Assembly: GCA_965183835.1 (NCBI GenBank)
Contig: CBCYME010000010.1
Span: forward strand, 1-64,000
Direction of reading: 5' to 3'
From: OMPR01 sp965183835
GTDB taxonomy: Bacteria; Pseudomonadota; Alphaproteobacteria; Rhodobacterales; Rhodobacteraceae
Length of the DNA: 64,000 nucleotides
The notes beneath the pieces were generated by a model that was not told the origin of the DNA, ran no database searches, and saw only the letters and a list, made by a program, of their open reading frames with translations. Shown here piece after piece: positions 44,144 through 52,687 of this stretch. Position numbers and translations under genes: made by a program. Every line of letters begins with the position of its first letter. The stretch's first letter is position 1.

Positions 44144-44686
44144 TCAGGAAAAACGAACTTCAGAGGCGGTAACCTGACTGATCACACTGCCAGTGTTTAC
44201 GGCACGATAGAGGGATCTGGGCGGGTGAGCGGCCTGATCGACGCTCCGACTGACCCAGCTCCTGCTCTCCATCGCCTTCAAAGACTGTGACAACGCGCGA
44301 TCCGTTATAGGCAACAGGGTGCGCTTAATATCATTGAAGTGACTCGGCGCACGAAGCGAAGCCAACACCGGTAAGGTCCACGCCCGGCGAAGCAAGTCTT
44401 GATCTTCGTCTGCCGACACACGCTGAACTTTGTTTGCGATGGCCGCCGCTGTTACCCCAAGAGATGTAAGTCGGAATTCGGGACGTAGCGGATGACCGTA
44501 CCCCGGATTACGCTCCAAGAGCCCTAACTCAACGAGATGGCCCGTACTTTGTGCAAACGCTGTCCTACCTGCACCCGTTGCAGCCAAAAGCGGAGCCTGT
44601 CGTCCAGCGACACCTGTGTGCATATGCGAGAGTATGGGCAGCGCCCATGCTCTTGAGGTTATGTTGACAAACAGACTTATGTCCAT
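44144..44686 (-). CDS. Tandem winged-helix HxlR-like transcriptional regulator
   Basis: A 180-residue protein that appears to hold two related HxlR-type winged-helix units. The first begins SRAWALPILSHMHTG and the second RRAWTLPVLASLRAP. Each is followed by a helix-turn-helix (TGAGRTAFAQSTGHLVELG; LPITDRALSQSLKAMESRS) and a wing (YGHPLRPEFRLTSLG; AHPPRSLYRAVNTG). Usual HxlR proteins have one unit and dimerise. A fused duplicate may bind its operator as a monomer. No sensing cysteine is evident in the usual N-terminal place. It is divergent from the VOC gene, with a palindrome (44687-44702) beginning one base after its ATG. Confidence 0.75.
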   Translation of the reverse strand: MDISLFVNITSRAWALPILSHMHTGVAGRQAPLLAATGAGRTAFAQSTGHLVELGLLERNPGYGHPLRPEFRLTSLGVTAAAIANKVQRVSADEDQDLLRRAWTLPVLASLRAPSHFNDIKRTLLPITDRALSQSLKAMESRSWVSRSVDQAAHPPRSLYRAVNTGSVISQVTASEVRFS

Positions 44687-44702
44687 AAAGTATAGTTACT
44701 TT
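44687..44702. promoter_or_regulatory. Candidate operator for the HxlR-like regulator
   Basis: AAAGTA-TAGT-TACTTT, a perfect 6-base inverted repeat, lies between the divergent regulator and VOC genes. A TTGACA at 44664-44669 reads toward the VOC gene, with TAAAGT 16 bases further, so the repeat would overlap its -10 region. On the minus strand TATACT within the repeat could be the regulator's own -10. Confidence 0.5.
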
Positions 44703-44725
44703 ATTTTAAATCATAAGGAAAGACC

Positions 44726-45103
44726 ATGTCACCCATTTCGTTAGATGAAACCATCACCATCGCGCTTTCAGTCAAAGATCGCCACGCTAGCTCAGAGTGG
44801 TACCACAGCATGTTGGGATTTGCATTTATCTACCACGCTGACGAAGCAGGTTGGTCCGAGCTTCAAACGAATACAACTGGCGTAACAATTGGTCTTGGCG
44901 AGCATACTCAACCCGCTCCCGGTAACTGCGTTCCAGTTTTTGGGACACCCGATCTGGACGCCGCGCGGCAAACCCTGGAGCAGGCCAAGGTGAAATTCGA
45001 TGGCGCGACGGACGTGGTTGAGGGCATAGTAAAAACGGCAACCTTTTACGACCCCGATGGAAACGCGCTTATGCTCGCTCAGGACTTAACTGGCGGATTG
45101 TGA
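44726..45103 (+). CDS. VOC (glyoxalase/bleomycin-resistance) family protein
   Basis: A 125-residue protein of one VOC repeat pair (beta-alpha-beta-beta-beta twice): ITIALSVKDRHASSEWYHSM, then GWSELQTNTTGVTIGLGEHT, VPVFGTPDLDAARQTLEQAK and TATFYDPDGNALMLAQDL. The Glu and other metal ligands are only partly in place, so the substrate cannot be assigned. AAGGA six bases before the ATG is a good ribosome site. Probably controlled by the divergent HxlR-like protein. Confidence 0.82.
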   Translation: MSPISLDETITIALSVKDRHASSEWYHSMLGFAFIYHADEAGWSELQTNTTGVTIGLGEHTQPAPGNCVPVFGTPDLDAARQTLEQAKVKFDGATDVVEGIVKTATFYDPDGNALMLAQDLTGGL

Positions 45104-45210
45104 CCAGTCGGCCTCGCCCAAATCCCTCCACGGCAGGTTGGCAATTAACTCTCATCGCTAAAGTACGCACCGAGCGGTTACTGCCCCCTAAAGCCGATAA
45201 ACCAAAAGAA

Positions 45211-45236
45211 AAGGCCCCCGCTTGCGCGAGGGCCTT
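45211..45236 (-). terminator. Intrinsic terminator after rplW
   Basis: AAGGCCC (45211-45217) and GGGCCTT (45230-45236), with a further CGC/GCG pairing inside, exit into TTTTCTTTT on minus. It ends rpsJ-rplCDW 24 bases after rplW. Confidence 0.85.
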
Positions 45237-45259
45237 CATTTCTTACCGAAAGGCTAATC

Positions 45260-45556
45260 TCAGAGTCCGGTGGACACGTCGATTGTGTTGCCTTCTTCGA
45301 GGGTCACATAGGCTTTTTTCACGTCTTTACGCTTGCCCAACTGGCCGCGGAAACGCTTCACTTTACCTTTGGTGATCGTGGTGTTGACCGCTTTGACCTT
45401 AACACCAAAGAGCGATTCAACCGCTTCCTTGATCTGAGGTTTGTTGCTGTCGATCGCCACTTCGAAAACCACTGCGCCATTTTCGGACGCCATTGTGGCT
45501 TTCTCGGTGATGATCGGCTTGCGGATCACATCGTAGTGTTCTGCTTTAGCGCTCAT
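45260..45556 (-). CDS. rplW: 50S ribosomal protein L23
   Basis: A 98-residue L23. It has YDVIRKPIITEKATMASENG and KEAVESLFGVKVKAVNTTIT, with the loop GKVKRFRGQLGKRKD. It docks SRP and trigger factor at the tunnel exit. It overlaps rplD by ATGA, and its own stop is followed by a terminator rather than rplB. Confidence 0.98.
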   Translation of the reverse strand: MSAKAEHYDVIRKPIITEKATMASENGAVVFEVAIDSNKPQIKEAVESLFGVKVKAVNTTITKGKVKRFRGQLGKRKDVKKAYVTLEEGNTIDVSTGL

Positions 45557-46170
45557 TTCAGGCGAGCCTCCAATGCTTCGACGCCCGCCTTCGTGATCAC
45601 GAGTGTGTCACGCTTGAGGATGTCATAAACGTTTGCGCCCATTGTTGGCAGGATATCCAGACCTTCAATGTTGCGCGCAGCTTTCAAGAAGCCTTCGTTC
45701 ACGGTCGCGCCATCGATAACCAAAGCGCGCTTCCAACCCAGGTTTGCAACCTGCTTGGCCAGAGCGGATGTTTTGGCTTCGGTGTCGGCGTTCTCGATCA
45801 CAACCAGCTCACCCGCAGCCATCTTAGCGGACAGCGCGTGACGCAGACCCAGCTTGCGGAATTTCTTGGTCAGCTCGTGGCCGTGGCTACGTGGGGTTGG
45901 ACCCTTGTAGATACCACCACCGCGGAAGATCGGTGCCGAGCGAGCGCCGTGGCGTGCGCCACCGGTGCCTTTTTGGCGATAGATCTTCTTGGTCGAGTAT
46001 TTAACTTCGGAGCGGGTCTTTACCTTGTGGGTACCGGCCTGCGCGTTGTTACGCTGCCAGCGGACCACACGGTGCAGAATGTCCGCACGCGCTTCGAGAC
46101 CGAACAGTTCTGCGTCCAGCTCGATGTTGCCGGCGGAACCGCCGTCGAGATTGATCACATCAAGTTTCAT
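45553..46170 (-). CDS. rplD: 50S ribosomal protein L4
   Basis: A 205-residue L4. The tunnel-lining loop is KIYRQKGTGGARHGARSAPI with the following FRGGGIYKGPTPRSH. In E. coli L4 also represses the S10 operon by binding its leader. Here that operon is only rpsJ-rplC-rplD-rplW, so if the mechanism exists it would not reach rplB onward. ATGA overlaps on both sides. Confidence 0.98.
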   Translation of the reverse strand: MKLDVINLDGGSAGNIELDAELFGLEARADILHRVVRWQRNNAQAGTHKVKTRSEVKYSTKKIYRQKGTGGARHGARSAPIFRGGGIYKGPTPRSHGHELTKKFRKLGLRHALSAKMAAGELVVIENADTEAKTSALAKQVANLGWKRALVIDGATVNEGFLKAARNIEGLDILPTMGANVYDILKRDTLVITKAGVEALEARLK

Positions 46171-46898
46171 GCTTCACCACCTTCCGCAGCAGCTTCTTCA
46201 GCCGGAGCTTCGGTTGCAGCCGCTTTCAGACCTGCGGGGAAAGGCAGACCCTCAGGGGCCTTCTTTTTCACAGCGTCTTTGACAGTAACCCAACCACCTT
46301 TGGAACCGGGAACGGCACCTTTGATGAGCAGCAGGCCACGGTCCGCATCAGTTTTTACAACTTCAAGGTTCTGGGTGGTGATACGGGCAGCGCCCATGTG
46401 ACCAGCCATTTTCTTGCCTTTGAAAACCTTACCGGGATCCTGACACTGACCTGTCGAACCGTGCGAACGGTGCGAGATCGAAACACCGTGTGTCGCGCGC
46501 AGACCACCAAAGTTCCAGCGCTTCATAGCACCCTGGAAACCTTTACCGATGGATGTACCCGAAACGTCAACTTTCTGACCTTCGAGGAAGTGCTCGGCCG
46601 AGATTTCGGCGCCAACTTCGATCAGGGCGTCTTCGGAAACGCGGAATTCAACCAGCTTACGCTTGGGCTCAACCTTCGACGCAGCGAAGTGGCCACGCAT
46701 CGCTTTAGAAACGCGCTTAACCTTAGGTGTACCAGCGCCGAGCTGAACAGCAGTGTAGCCGTCTTTGTCAGCGGTACGTTGAGACACAACCTGCAGGGCG
46801 TCCAACTGGAGTACGGTCACAGGAATCTGCTGGCCGTCTTCCATGAACACACGGGTCATGCCGACTTTTTTTGCGATAATACCAGAGCGCATATTCAT
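46167..46898 (-). CDS. rplC: 50S ribosomal protein L3
   Basis: A 243-residue L3. It reads MRSGIIAKKVGMTRVFMEDG, the glutamine-methylation region is SHRSHGSTGQCQDPGKVFKG, and it ends in an Ala/Glu-rich tail. The start is MNMRSGIIA at 46898 or MRSG two codons in. Its stop overlaps rplD. Twelve bases after rpsJ. Confidence 0.97.
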   Translation of the reverse strand: MNMRSGIIAKKVGMTRVFMEDGQQIPVTVLQLDALQVVSQRTADKDGYTAVQLGAGTPKVKRVSKAMRGHFAASKVEPKRKLVEFRVSEDALIEVGAEISAEHFLEGQKVDVSGTSIGKGFQGAMKRWNFGGLRATHGVSISHRSHGSTGQCQDPGKVFKGKKMAGHMGAARITTQNLEVVKTDADRGLLLIKGAVPGSKGGWVTVKDAVKKKAPEGLPFPAGLKAAATEAPAEEAAAEGGEA

Positions 46899-46910
46899 TA
46901 CCCTCCGATC

Positions 46911-47225
46911 TTACGATTGCAACTTGATCTCGACGTCCACACCAGCGGCCAGGTCGAGCTTCATCAGCGCGTCCACGGTCTGGGGGGTCGGATCAACGAT
47001 GTCGAGCAGACGCTTGTGCGTACGGATCTCGAACTGGTCGCGTGATTTTTTGTCTACGTGAGGACCACGGAGAACCGTGAACTTCTCGATTTTGTTCGGC
47101 AGCGGGATCGGTCCACGAACAGAGGCACCGGTCCGTTTGGCTGTGTTGACGATTTCCTGAGTGCTGGCGTCCAGCACACGGTAGTCAAACGCCTTCAGCC
47201 GAATACGGATATTTTGGCTTTGCAT
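46911..47225 (-). CDS. rpsJ: 30S ribosomal protein S10
   Basis: A 104-residue S10. It starts MQSQNIRIRLKAFDYRVLDA and has IPLPNKIEKFTVLRGPHVDK plus SRDQFEIRTHKRLLDIVDPT. It joins the 30S head and also binds NusB in antitermination. First gene of the short S10 module. Confidence 0.98.
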   Translation of the reverse strand: MQSQNIRIRLKAFDYRVLDASTQEIVNTAKRTGASVRGPIPLPNKIEKFTVLRGPHVDKKSRDQFEIRTHKRLLDIVDPTPQTVDALMKLDLAAGVDVEIKLQS

Positions 47226-47300
47226 TTCTTAGCCTTTATCTAGGCGTGAGGATTGAGAGGAAGGGCCTGCGCTCATCGCACCCCCTCATCGAACCCGAAA

Positions 47301-47318
47301 GGCGGGAATCACCCCGCC
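47301..47318 (-). promoter_or_regulatory. Hairpin in the rpsJ leader
   Basis: GGCGGG and CCCGCC arms (47301-47306, 47313-47318) lie in the roughly 110-base leader between the promoter and rpsJ. In E. coli this leader is the L4 control site; whether this stem plays that role is inference. Confidence 0.35.
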
Positions 47319-47344
47319 TCCATGTTCTTCATGAGAACTTGCGC

Positions 47345-47373
47345 GCTATACGCCCGAAGCAAGGACGTGACAA
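47345..47373 (-). promoter_or_regulatory. Sigma70-type promoter of rpsJ-rplC-rplD-rplW
   Basis: Minus strand TTGTCA (47373-47368), 17 bases, TATAGC (47350-47345). Confidence 0.6.
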
Positions 47374-47456
47374 GAGGGTATTTGAAATAGGGTCGATCCG
47401 ATTGATCTGAATCCAGTTCGGATAGTCCAGACGCCAGCAGAGATACGGCAGCTTTA

Positions 47457-47816
47457 CTACTTCAGCAAATCTCCAACAATTCCGGCAGCGTCAACAACAG
47501 TTGAAAGGTCATTCGATACCTCTAAAATTTCGTCGTCGACCCGAATATAGCGATTGCCGTTTCCAGGAGATTTGAGGTTCCATTTCGACAGGTCGTCAAT
47601 ATTCGTGTACTTTAGGTCACCAGGAAGCTTTGCGCCGCGGGTGTAGCGTTTGATCTGACCGGGCGGAATGGTTTTTGGGCCCTTCCCGGGCTTACCGTCT
47701 ACTTGCACTTTCTTACCTTTGGGCTTTCCGCCTTTGTCTTTCGCCAGCGCGGGATCGGCGAAACTAAATGCCAAAAGAAGTGAAAGTGCGGAAATGAATG
47801 CGGTAAAATATTTCAT
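47457..47816 (-). CDS. Secreted RcnB-like small protein
   Basis: A 119-residue protein with a signal peptide (cleaved near residue 25, ADPALA). A very Lys/Gly-rich segment follows (KDKGGKPKGKKVQVDGKPGK), then PPGQIKRYTRGAKLPGDLKY. It ends in a RcnB/DUF1236-like unit, GNGNRYIRVDDEILEVSNDL. RcnB limits nickel and cobalt leakage in E. coli, but the similarity here is to the short common motif only, so I do not claim metal function. Such proteins are sometimes mislabelled as excinuclease. It sits between tuf and rpsJ. Confidence 0.7.
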   Translation of the reverse strand: MKYFTAFISALSLLLAFSFADPALAKDKGGKPKGKKVQVDGKPGKGPKTIPPGQIKRYTRGAKLPGDLKYTNIDDLSKWNLKSPGNGNRYIRVDDEILEVSNDLSTVVDAAGIVGDLLK

Positions 47817-47995
47817 GTGGAGCTCCCTGCTCGTGCGTAACGCTCACCCGTTGTCGAAAAGCATACGGATCATTCCCATAGGGTAGCCCCCCCCAAACGA
47901 ATTCGTCAAAAGGAATGGGTTTATTTAGAGAATGTCCAAAACGCTTCACTCGCGAACATTCGCAAGGATCCCTAAATCTCGAAACGGCCCAACGA

Positions 47996-48026
47996 AAAAG
48001 GCCGCTCCGGATCGGAGCGGCCTTTT
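47996..48026 (-). terminator. Intrinsic terminator of rpsL-rpsG-fusA-tuf
   Basis: AAAAGGCCGCTCCG (47996-48009) and CGGAGCGGCCTTTT (48013-48026) form a perfect 14-base stem with loop GAT and T-runs both ways. It lies 100 bases after tuf. The remaining 47817-48125 region shows nothing else, apart from presumed promoter sequence for the RcnB-like gene. Confidence 0.9.
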
Positions 48027-48125
48027 CTATTTCTGAGCCGAGTGCTGATGCCGCAGTCTCGTGATCTTCCTTTCAGAAAGACCCTGCCATGCGGCATGCC
48101 ACCGGTAACTTTGCCTCAGGCAAAG

Positions 48126-49301
48126 TTACTCGATGATTTTTGATACAACGCCGGCGCCTACGGTGCGGCCGCCTTCGCGGATCGCGAAGCGGAGGCCGTT
48201 TTCCATGGCGATGGGAGCGATCAGTTCAACGTCGAACTTCAGGTTGTCGCCAGGCATAACCATTTCGGTGCCTTCGGGCAGCTCAACAGTACCGGTGACG
48301 TCAGTTGTACGGAAGTAGAACTGAGGACGGTAGTTCGCAAAGAACGGCGTGTGACGGCCACCTTCGTCTTTGGTCAGAATATACGCTTCTGCCTCGAACT
48401 TGGTGTGTGGGTTCACCGACTTAGGTGCGCACAGAACCTGGCCACGCTCAACAGCTTCACGGTCGATACCGCGCAGCAGGGCGCCGATGTTGTCGCCTGC
48501 TTCACCGCGATCAAGCAGCTTGCGGAACATTTCAACACCAGTACAGGTGGTGGTCTGGGTGTCTTTGATGCCAACGATTTCGATGCTGTCGCCAACATTG
48601 ATCACGCCACGCTCAACACGGCCAGTTACAACGGTACCACGACCCGAGATCGAGAACACGTCTTCGACGGGCATCAGGAACGGCTGGTCAACAGCACGTG
48701 CCGGTGTTGGGATGTACTCGTCAACAGCCGCCATCAGCTTTTTGATCGATTCTTCGCCGATTTCAGGGTTGTTGCCTTCCATCGCGGCCAGAGCCGAACC
48801 AGGGATCACTGGGATGTCATCGCCAGGGTAGTCATACGAAGACAGCAGCTCGCGGATTTCCATTTCCACCAGTTCCAGCAGTTCTTCGTCGTCAACCTGA
48901 TCCACTTTGTTCATGTAGACAACCATGTGCGGGATGCCAACCTGGCGGCCCAGCAGGATGTGCTCGCGGGTCTGAGGCATTGGGCCATCAGCGGCGTTCA
49001 CAACCAGGATCGCGCCGTCCATCTGCGCCGCACCGGTGATCATGTTTTTGACGTAGTCGGCGTGGCCGGGGCAGTCAACGTGAGCGTAGTGACGCGCTTC
49101 GGTTTCATACTCAACGTGGGCTGTTGAGATGGTGATGCCGCGTGCTTTTTCTTCGGGTGCGCCGTCGATCTGGTCGTACGCTTTGAAGTCACCAAAGTAT
49201 TTGGTGATCGCTGCGGTCAGCGTGGTCTTACCGTGGTCAACGTGGCCGATTGTGCCGATGTTGACGTGCGGTTTATTGCGTTCAAACTTTTCCTTAGCCA
49301 T
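48126..49301 (-). CDS. tuf: Elongation factor Tu
   Basis: A 391-residue EF-Tu, which brings aminoacyl-tRNA to the ribosome. G1 GHVDHGKT, the switch region KARGITISTAHVEYE, G3 DCPGHADY, G4 NKVD and domain 2 GRGTVVTGRVERG are all present. Start MAKEKFERNKPHVN at 49301 follows AAAGGAGG; the upstream in-frame codon at 49346 is rejected. Only one copy is in the window; a second tuf, common in this group, would lie elsewhere. Confidence 0.98.
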   Translation of the reverse strand: MAKEKFERNKPHVNIGTIGHVDHGKTTLTAAITKYFGDFKAYDQIDGAPEEKARGITISTAHVEYETEARHYAHVDCPGHADYVKNMITGAAQMDGAILVVNAADGPMPQTREHILLGRQVGIPHMVVYMNKVDQVDDEELLELVEMEIRELLSSYDYPGDDIPVIPGSALAAMEGNNPEIGEESIKKLMAAVDEYIPTPARAVDQPFLMPVEDVFSISGRGTVVTGRVERGVINVGDSIEIVGIKDTQTTTCTGVEMFRKLLDRGEAGDNIGALLRGIDREAVERGQVLCAPKSVNPHTKFEAEAYILTKDEGGRHTPFFANYRPQFYFRTTDVTGTVELPEGTEMVMPGDNLKFDVELIAPIAMENGLRFAIREGGRTVGAGVVSKIIE

Positions 49302-49364
49302 GGTGGCCTCCTTTAAGCATGTAGAGGATGCGCGGCGACCGCACATCCTACTATTTTCTGTCGC

Positions 49365-51482
49365 TTACGCGAATTTTGCCTGGATCTCGTCCGAGATGTT
49401 GTTCGGAACCGGATCGTAGTGATCAAACTGCATCGAGAACTGGGCGCGGCCCGAGCTCATGGAACGCAGTGTGTTGATGTAGCCGAACATGTTCGCCAGC
49501 GGTACAAACGCGTCGATTGCGATTGCGTGGCCGCGTGTTTCCTGACCGGAAACCTGACCCCGACGAGACGTCAGATCGCCAATGATCCCACCAGTGTATT
49601 CTTCTGGTGTGATCACTTCGACTTTCATGATCGGCTCGAGCAGTTTCGCACCCGCTTTGCGCATACCTTCACGCATGCACATACGTGCAGCGATTTCAAA
49701 AGCCAGTACGCTGGAGTCAACATCGTGGAACTTACCGTCGATCAGGGCAACTTTGAAGTCGATCACGGGGAAGCCAGCCAATGGGCCGCTATCCATAACC
49801 GAGTTGATGCCTTTTTCAACGCCAGGGATGTATTCCTTAGGAATAGAACCACCAACGATGCGCGACTCAAACGAGTACCCTTCGCCAGGCTCGGTCGGCG
49901 AGATGATCATCTTCACTTCGCCGAACTGACCCGAACCACCCGACTGTTTCTTGTGGGTGTAGGTGTGCTCAACTTCGTGGCCGATGGTCTCACGATACGC
50001 AACCTGAGGCGCACCAATGTTCGCTTCAACCTTGAATTCACGCTTCAGACGGTCAACCAGGATGTCGAGGTGAAGTTCGCCCATGCCCTTCATGATGGTC
50101 TGACCCGATTCAATATCGGTTTCAACGCGGAAGGATGGATCTTCGGCAGCCAAACGACCCAGACCTTGGCTCATCTTCTCTTGGTCAGCCTTGGTTTTAG
50201 GCTCAACCGCGATTTCGATAACCGGATCGGGGAAGGTCATGGTTTCCAGAACCACTGGATCGCTGGTTGCACACAGGGTGTCACCAGTTGTGGTATCTTT
50301 CAGACCAGCCAGCGCAATGATGTCGCCCGCGAATGCTTCCGTGATTTCTTCACGGTCATTCGAGTGCATCATCATCATCCGGCCAACACGCTCTTTACGA
50401 CCTTTGGTCGAGTTCAGCAGTGTGTCACCTTTGTTCAGAACGCCAGAGTACACGCGAGTGAACGTCAGCGAGCCAACAAAGGGGTCGTTCATGATTTTGA
50501 ACGCCAGACCCGAGAACGCCATTTCGTCGTCTGCACGACGAGGGATGTCACGAGTTTCTGTTTCATCACCGGGTTTGAAACCCATGTAATCAACAACATC
50601 CAGCGGGCTGGGCAAGAAGTCGATCACGGCGTTGAGCAGAGGCTGAACACCTTTGTTTTTGAACGCAGAACCACCCAGAACTGGAACGAATGCCAGCTCA
50701 AGAGTACCTTTGCGAAGCAGTTTGCGAAGGGTCGCTACGTCAGGCTCTTCGCCTTCCAGATAAGCTTCCATCGCGTCGTCGTCCATTTCGACGGCCGCTT
50801 CAACCATTTTACCGCGCCATTCGTCAGCCAGGTCTTTCAGGCTGTCACGGATCGGTGCTTTGATCCATGATGCACCAAGGTCTTCACCCTGCCACAGCCA
50901 TTCTTCCATGGTGATCAGGTCAACTTGACCTTCCAGCTCGGTTTCGGCACCGATCGGGAACGCAACAGGCACAGCACGTGAACCGGTACGGTCTTCGACC
51001 ATAGCCACACAGTTAAAGAAGTCCGCGCCGATTTTGTCCATCTTGTTGACAAAAACCATACGTGGAACTTTGTAACGGTCAGCCTGACGCCAAACGGTTT
51101 CAGTCTGGGGCTCAACACCGGCGTTGGCGTCAAGAACACAGACAGCACCATCGAGAACCGCCAGCGAACGCTCAACTTCAATGGTGAAGTCAACGTGGCC
51201 GGGGGTGTCGATGATGTTCAGACGGTGCTTTTCAGAATCCGCTGTTTCGCCATCTTCAGTGCGTTCCCAGAAAGTGGTGGTCGCCGCCGAGGTGATGGTG
51301 ATCCCGCGTTCCTGCTCCTGCTCCATCCAGTCCATGGTGGCTGCACCATCGTGCACCTCACCGATGTTGTGGGATTTGCCGGTATAATACAGGATGCGCT
51401 CGGAGCAGGTTGTTTTACCTGCATCGATGTGCGCCATAATACCGAAGTTACGGTAATGGTTGAGTGTATACTCGCGTGCCAT
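49365..51482 (-). CDS. fusA: Elongation factor G
   Basis: A 705-residue translocase GTPase. G1 AHIDAGKTT, G3 DTPGHVDF, G4 NKMDKIGAD and the domain IV and V parts (YIPGVEKGINSVMDSGPLAG; SGRAQFSMQFDHYDPVP) are in order. It begins MAREYTLNHYRNFGIMAHID. Fusidic-acid target residues look ordinary. It is followed 64 bases on by tuf. Confidence 0.98.
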   Translation of the reverse strand: MAREYTLNHYRNFGIMAHIDAGKTTCSERILYYTGKSHNIGEVHDGAATMDWMEQEQERGITITSAATTTFWERTEDGETADSEKHRLNIIDTPGHVDFTIEVERSLAVLDGAVCVLDANAGVEPQTETVWRQADRYKVPRMVFVNKMDKIGADFFNCVAMVEDRTGSRAVPVAFPIGAETELEGQVDLITMEEWLWQGEDLGASWIKAPIRDSLKDLADEWRGKMVEAAVEMDDDAMEAYLEGEEPDVATLRKLLRKGTLELAFVPVLGGSAFKNKGVQPLLNAVIDFLPSPLDVVDYMGFKPGDETETRDIPRRADDEMAFSGLAFKIMNDPFVGSLTFTRVYSGVLNKGDTLLNSTKGRKERVGRMMMMHSNDREEITEAFAGDIIALAGLKDTTTGDTLCATSDPVVLETMTFPDPVIEIAVEPKTKADQEKMSQGLGRLAAEDPSFRVETDIESGQTIMKGMGELHLDILVDRLKREFKVEANIGAPQVAYRETIGHEVEHTYTHKKQSGGSGQFGEVKMIISPTEPGEGYSFESRIVGGSIPKEYIPGVEKGINSVMDSGPLAGFPVIDFKVALIDGKFHDVDSSVLAFEIAARMCMREGMRKAGAKLLEPIMKVEVITPEEYTGGIIGDLTSRRGQVSGQETRGHAIAIDAFVPLANMFGYINTLRSMSSGRAQFSMQFDHYDPVPNNISDEIQAKFA

Positions 51483-51503
51483 TGGTCTAATGTCCTCTGG
51501 AAA

Positions 51504-51974
51504 TTACCAACGATAGTGGCTGAAGGCTTTGTTGGCTTCGGCCATTTTGTGGGTGTCTTCGCGTTTCTTAACTGCGGTACCGCGCGACTGAACAGCGTCC
51601 AGCAGCTCGCCAGCAAGGCGCTCTTCCATGGTGTTTTCGTTGCGAGCACGCGAAGCGTTGATCAACCAACGAATGGCCAGGGCCTGACGACGCTCAGGGC
51701 GAACTTCGACGGGAACCTGGTAGGTAGCACCACCAACGCGGCGCGAACGAACTTCGACGGACGGCTGGATGTTGTCCAGCGCTTCGTGGAAGACTTCGAT
51801 CGGCGAGCGCTTGATTTTGTTCTCAACGCGATCCATCGCGTTGTAAACAATACGTTCTGCGACCGACTTCTTACCGTCGATCATCAGGTTGTTCATGAAC
51901 TTGCTCAGAACCAGATCGCCAAATTTGGCGTCGGGCAGAATTTCGCGTTTTTCAGCGGCGTGACGACGTGACAT
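51504..51974 (-). CDS. rpsG: 30S ribosomal protein S7
   Basis: A 156-residue S7 starting MSRRHAAEKREILPDAKFGD. The core GGATYQVPVEVRPERRQALA and the end KMAEANKAFSHYRW match. Primary binder of the 3' domain of 16S rRNA; in E. coli it represses this operon. Confidence 0.98.
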   Translation of the reverse strand: MSRRHAAEKREILPDAKFGDLVLSKFMNNLMIDGKKSVAERIVYNAMDRVENKIKRSPIEVFHEALDNIQPSVEVRSRRVGGATYQVPVEVRPERRQALAIRWLINASRARNENTMEERLAGELLDAVQSRGTAVKKREDTHKMAEANKAFSHYRW

Positions 51975-51989
51975 ATCAGCCTCTCCTTC

Positions 51990-52361
51990 TTACTTAGGAC
52001 GCTTCGCGCCGTACTTCGAACGACGTTGCTTACGGTCTTTGACGCCTTGGGTATCCAACACACCACGCAGGATGTGGTAACGGACACCCGGAAGGTCTTT
52101 TACACGACCGCCGCGGATCAGAACCACAGAGTGTTCCTGAAGGTTGTGGCTTTCACCTGGGATATAGGAGATCACTTCGAAACCGTTGGTCAGGCGAACC
52201 TTCGCAACTTTCCGCATCGCGGAGTTCGGCTTCTTAGGTGTGGTGGTATATACGCGCGTACAAACGCCACGCTTCTGAGGACATTCCTGCAGATGCATGG
52301 ATTTCGAGCGTTTTACTTTCGGCTGCCGCGGTTTGCGGATCAGCTGTTGGATCGTTGGCAT
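51990..52361 (-). CDS. rpsL: 30S ribosomal protein S12
   Basis: A 123-residue S12. It starts MPTIQQLIRKPRQPKVKRSK, and CPQKRGVCTRVYTTTPKKPN holds the lysine that gives streptomycin resistance when changed (here K, the sensitive form). GGRVKDLPGVRYHILRGVLD follows. First gene of the str operon with a good promoter upstream. Confidence 0.98.
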   Translation of the reverse strand: MPTIQQLIRKPRQPKVKRSKSMHLQECPQKRGVCTRVYTTTPKKPNSAMRKVAKVRLTNGFEVISYIPGESHNLQEHSVVLIRGGRVKDLPGVRYHILRGVLDTQGVKDRKQRRSKYGAKRPK

Positions 52362-52584
52362 TCCGGTTCTTTCCCCGTCTCATCAACACATTACATGCAC
52401 ACCGAAGTGTGCGGTTCGAATTTGCCGCAACTTACGTTCCCGCAAGCGCAAAACCCGCGATCGTTCCCATTCCGAGGTGAACGACGCGGTGGGTTATCAG
52501 AGGACCGAGACGATAGGTGTCTGGATCTTGACCACTAAGTATAGAAATCGACGACGGAGTTCCCCCCTATGTCGAGATAACGCG

Positions 52585-52613
52585 CGTATAGGGGGAGTCG
52601 CAGGTGGTGTCAA
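52585..52613 (-). promoter_or_regulatory. Strong sigma70-type promoter of rpsL-rpsG-fusA-tuf
   Basis: Minus strand TTGACA (52613-52608), exactly 17 bases, TATACG (52590-52585). This is the best promoter in the window. It gives a leader of about 215 bases. I see no gene in the 325-base gap (52362-52687). Confidence 0.7.
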
Positions 52614-52687
52614 CAGTACAGCCCCTGTAGCGCTGCTCTCCGATAGAACATGGCACGGCCGGGGACAAACAGCTTATATCCAGCCCG

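Noticed and set aside
47226..47456. Possible tRNA gene (a GGTTCGA on the minus strand)
   Set aside because: The flanking bases do not form a T-arm or cloverleaf; the segment is the rpsJ leader and promoter.
49419..50870. Long plus-strand open frame opposite fusA
   Set aside because: Shadow of the EF-G reading frame; low-complexity His/Arg/Phe-rich translation.
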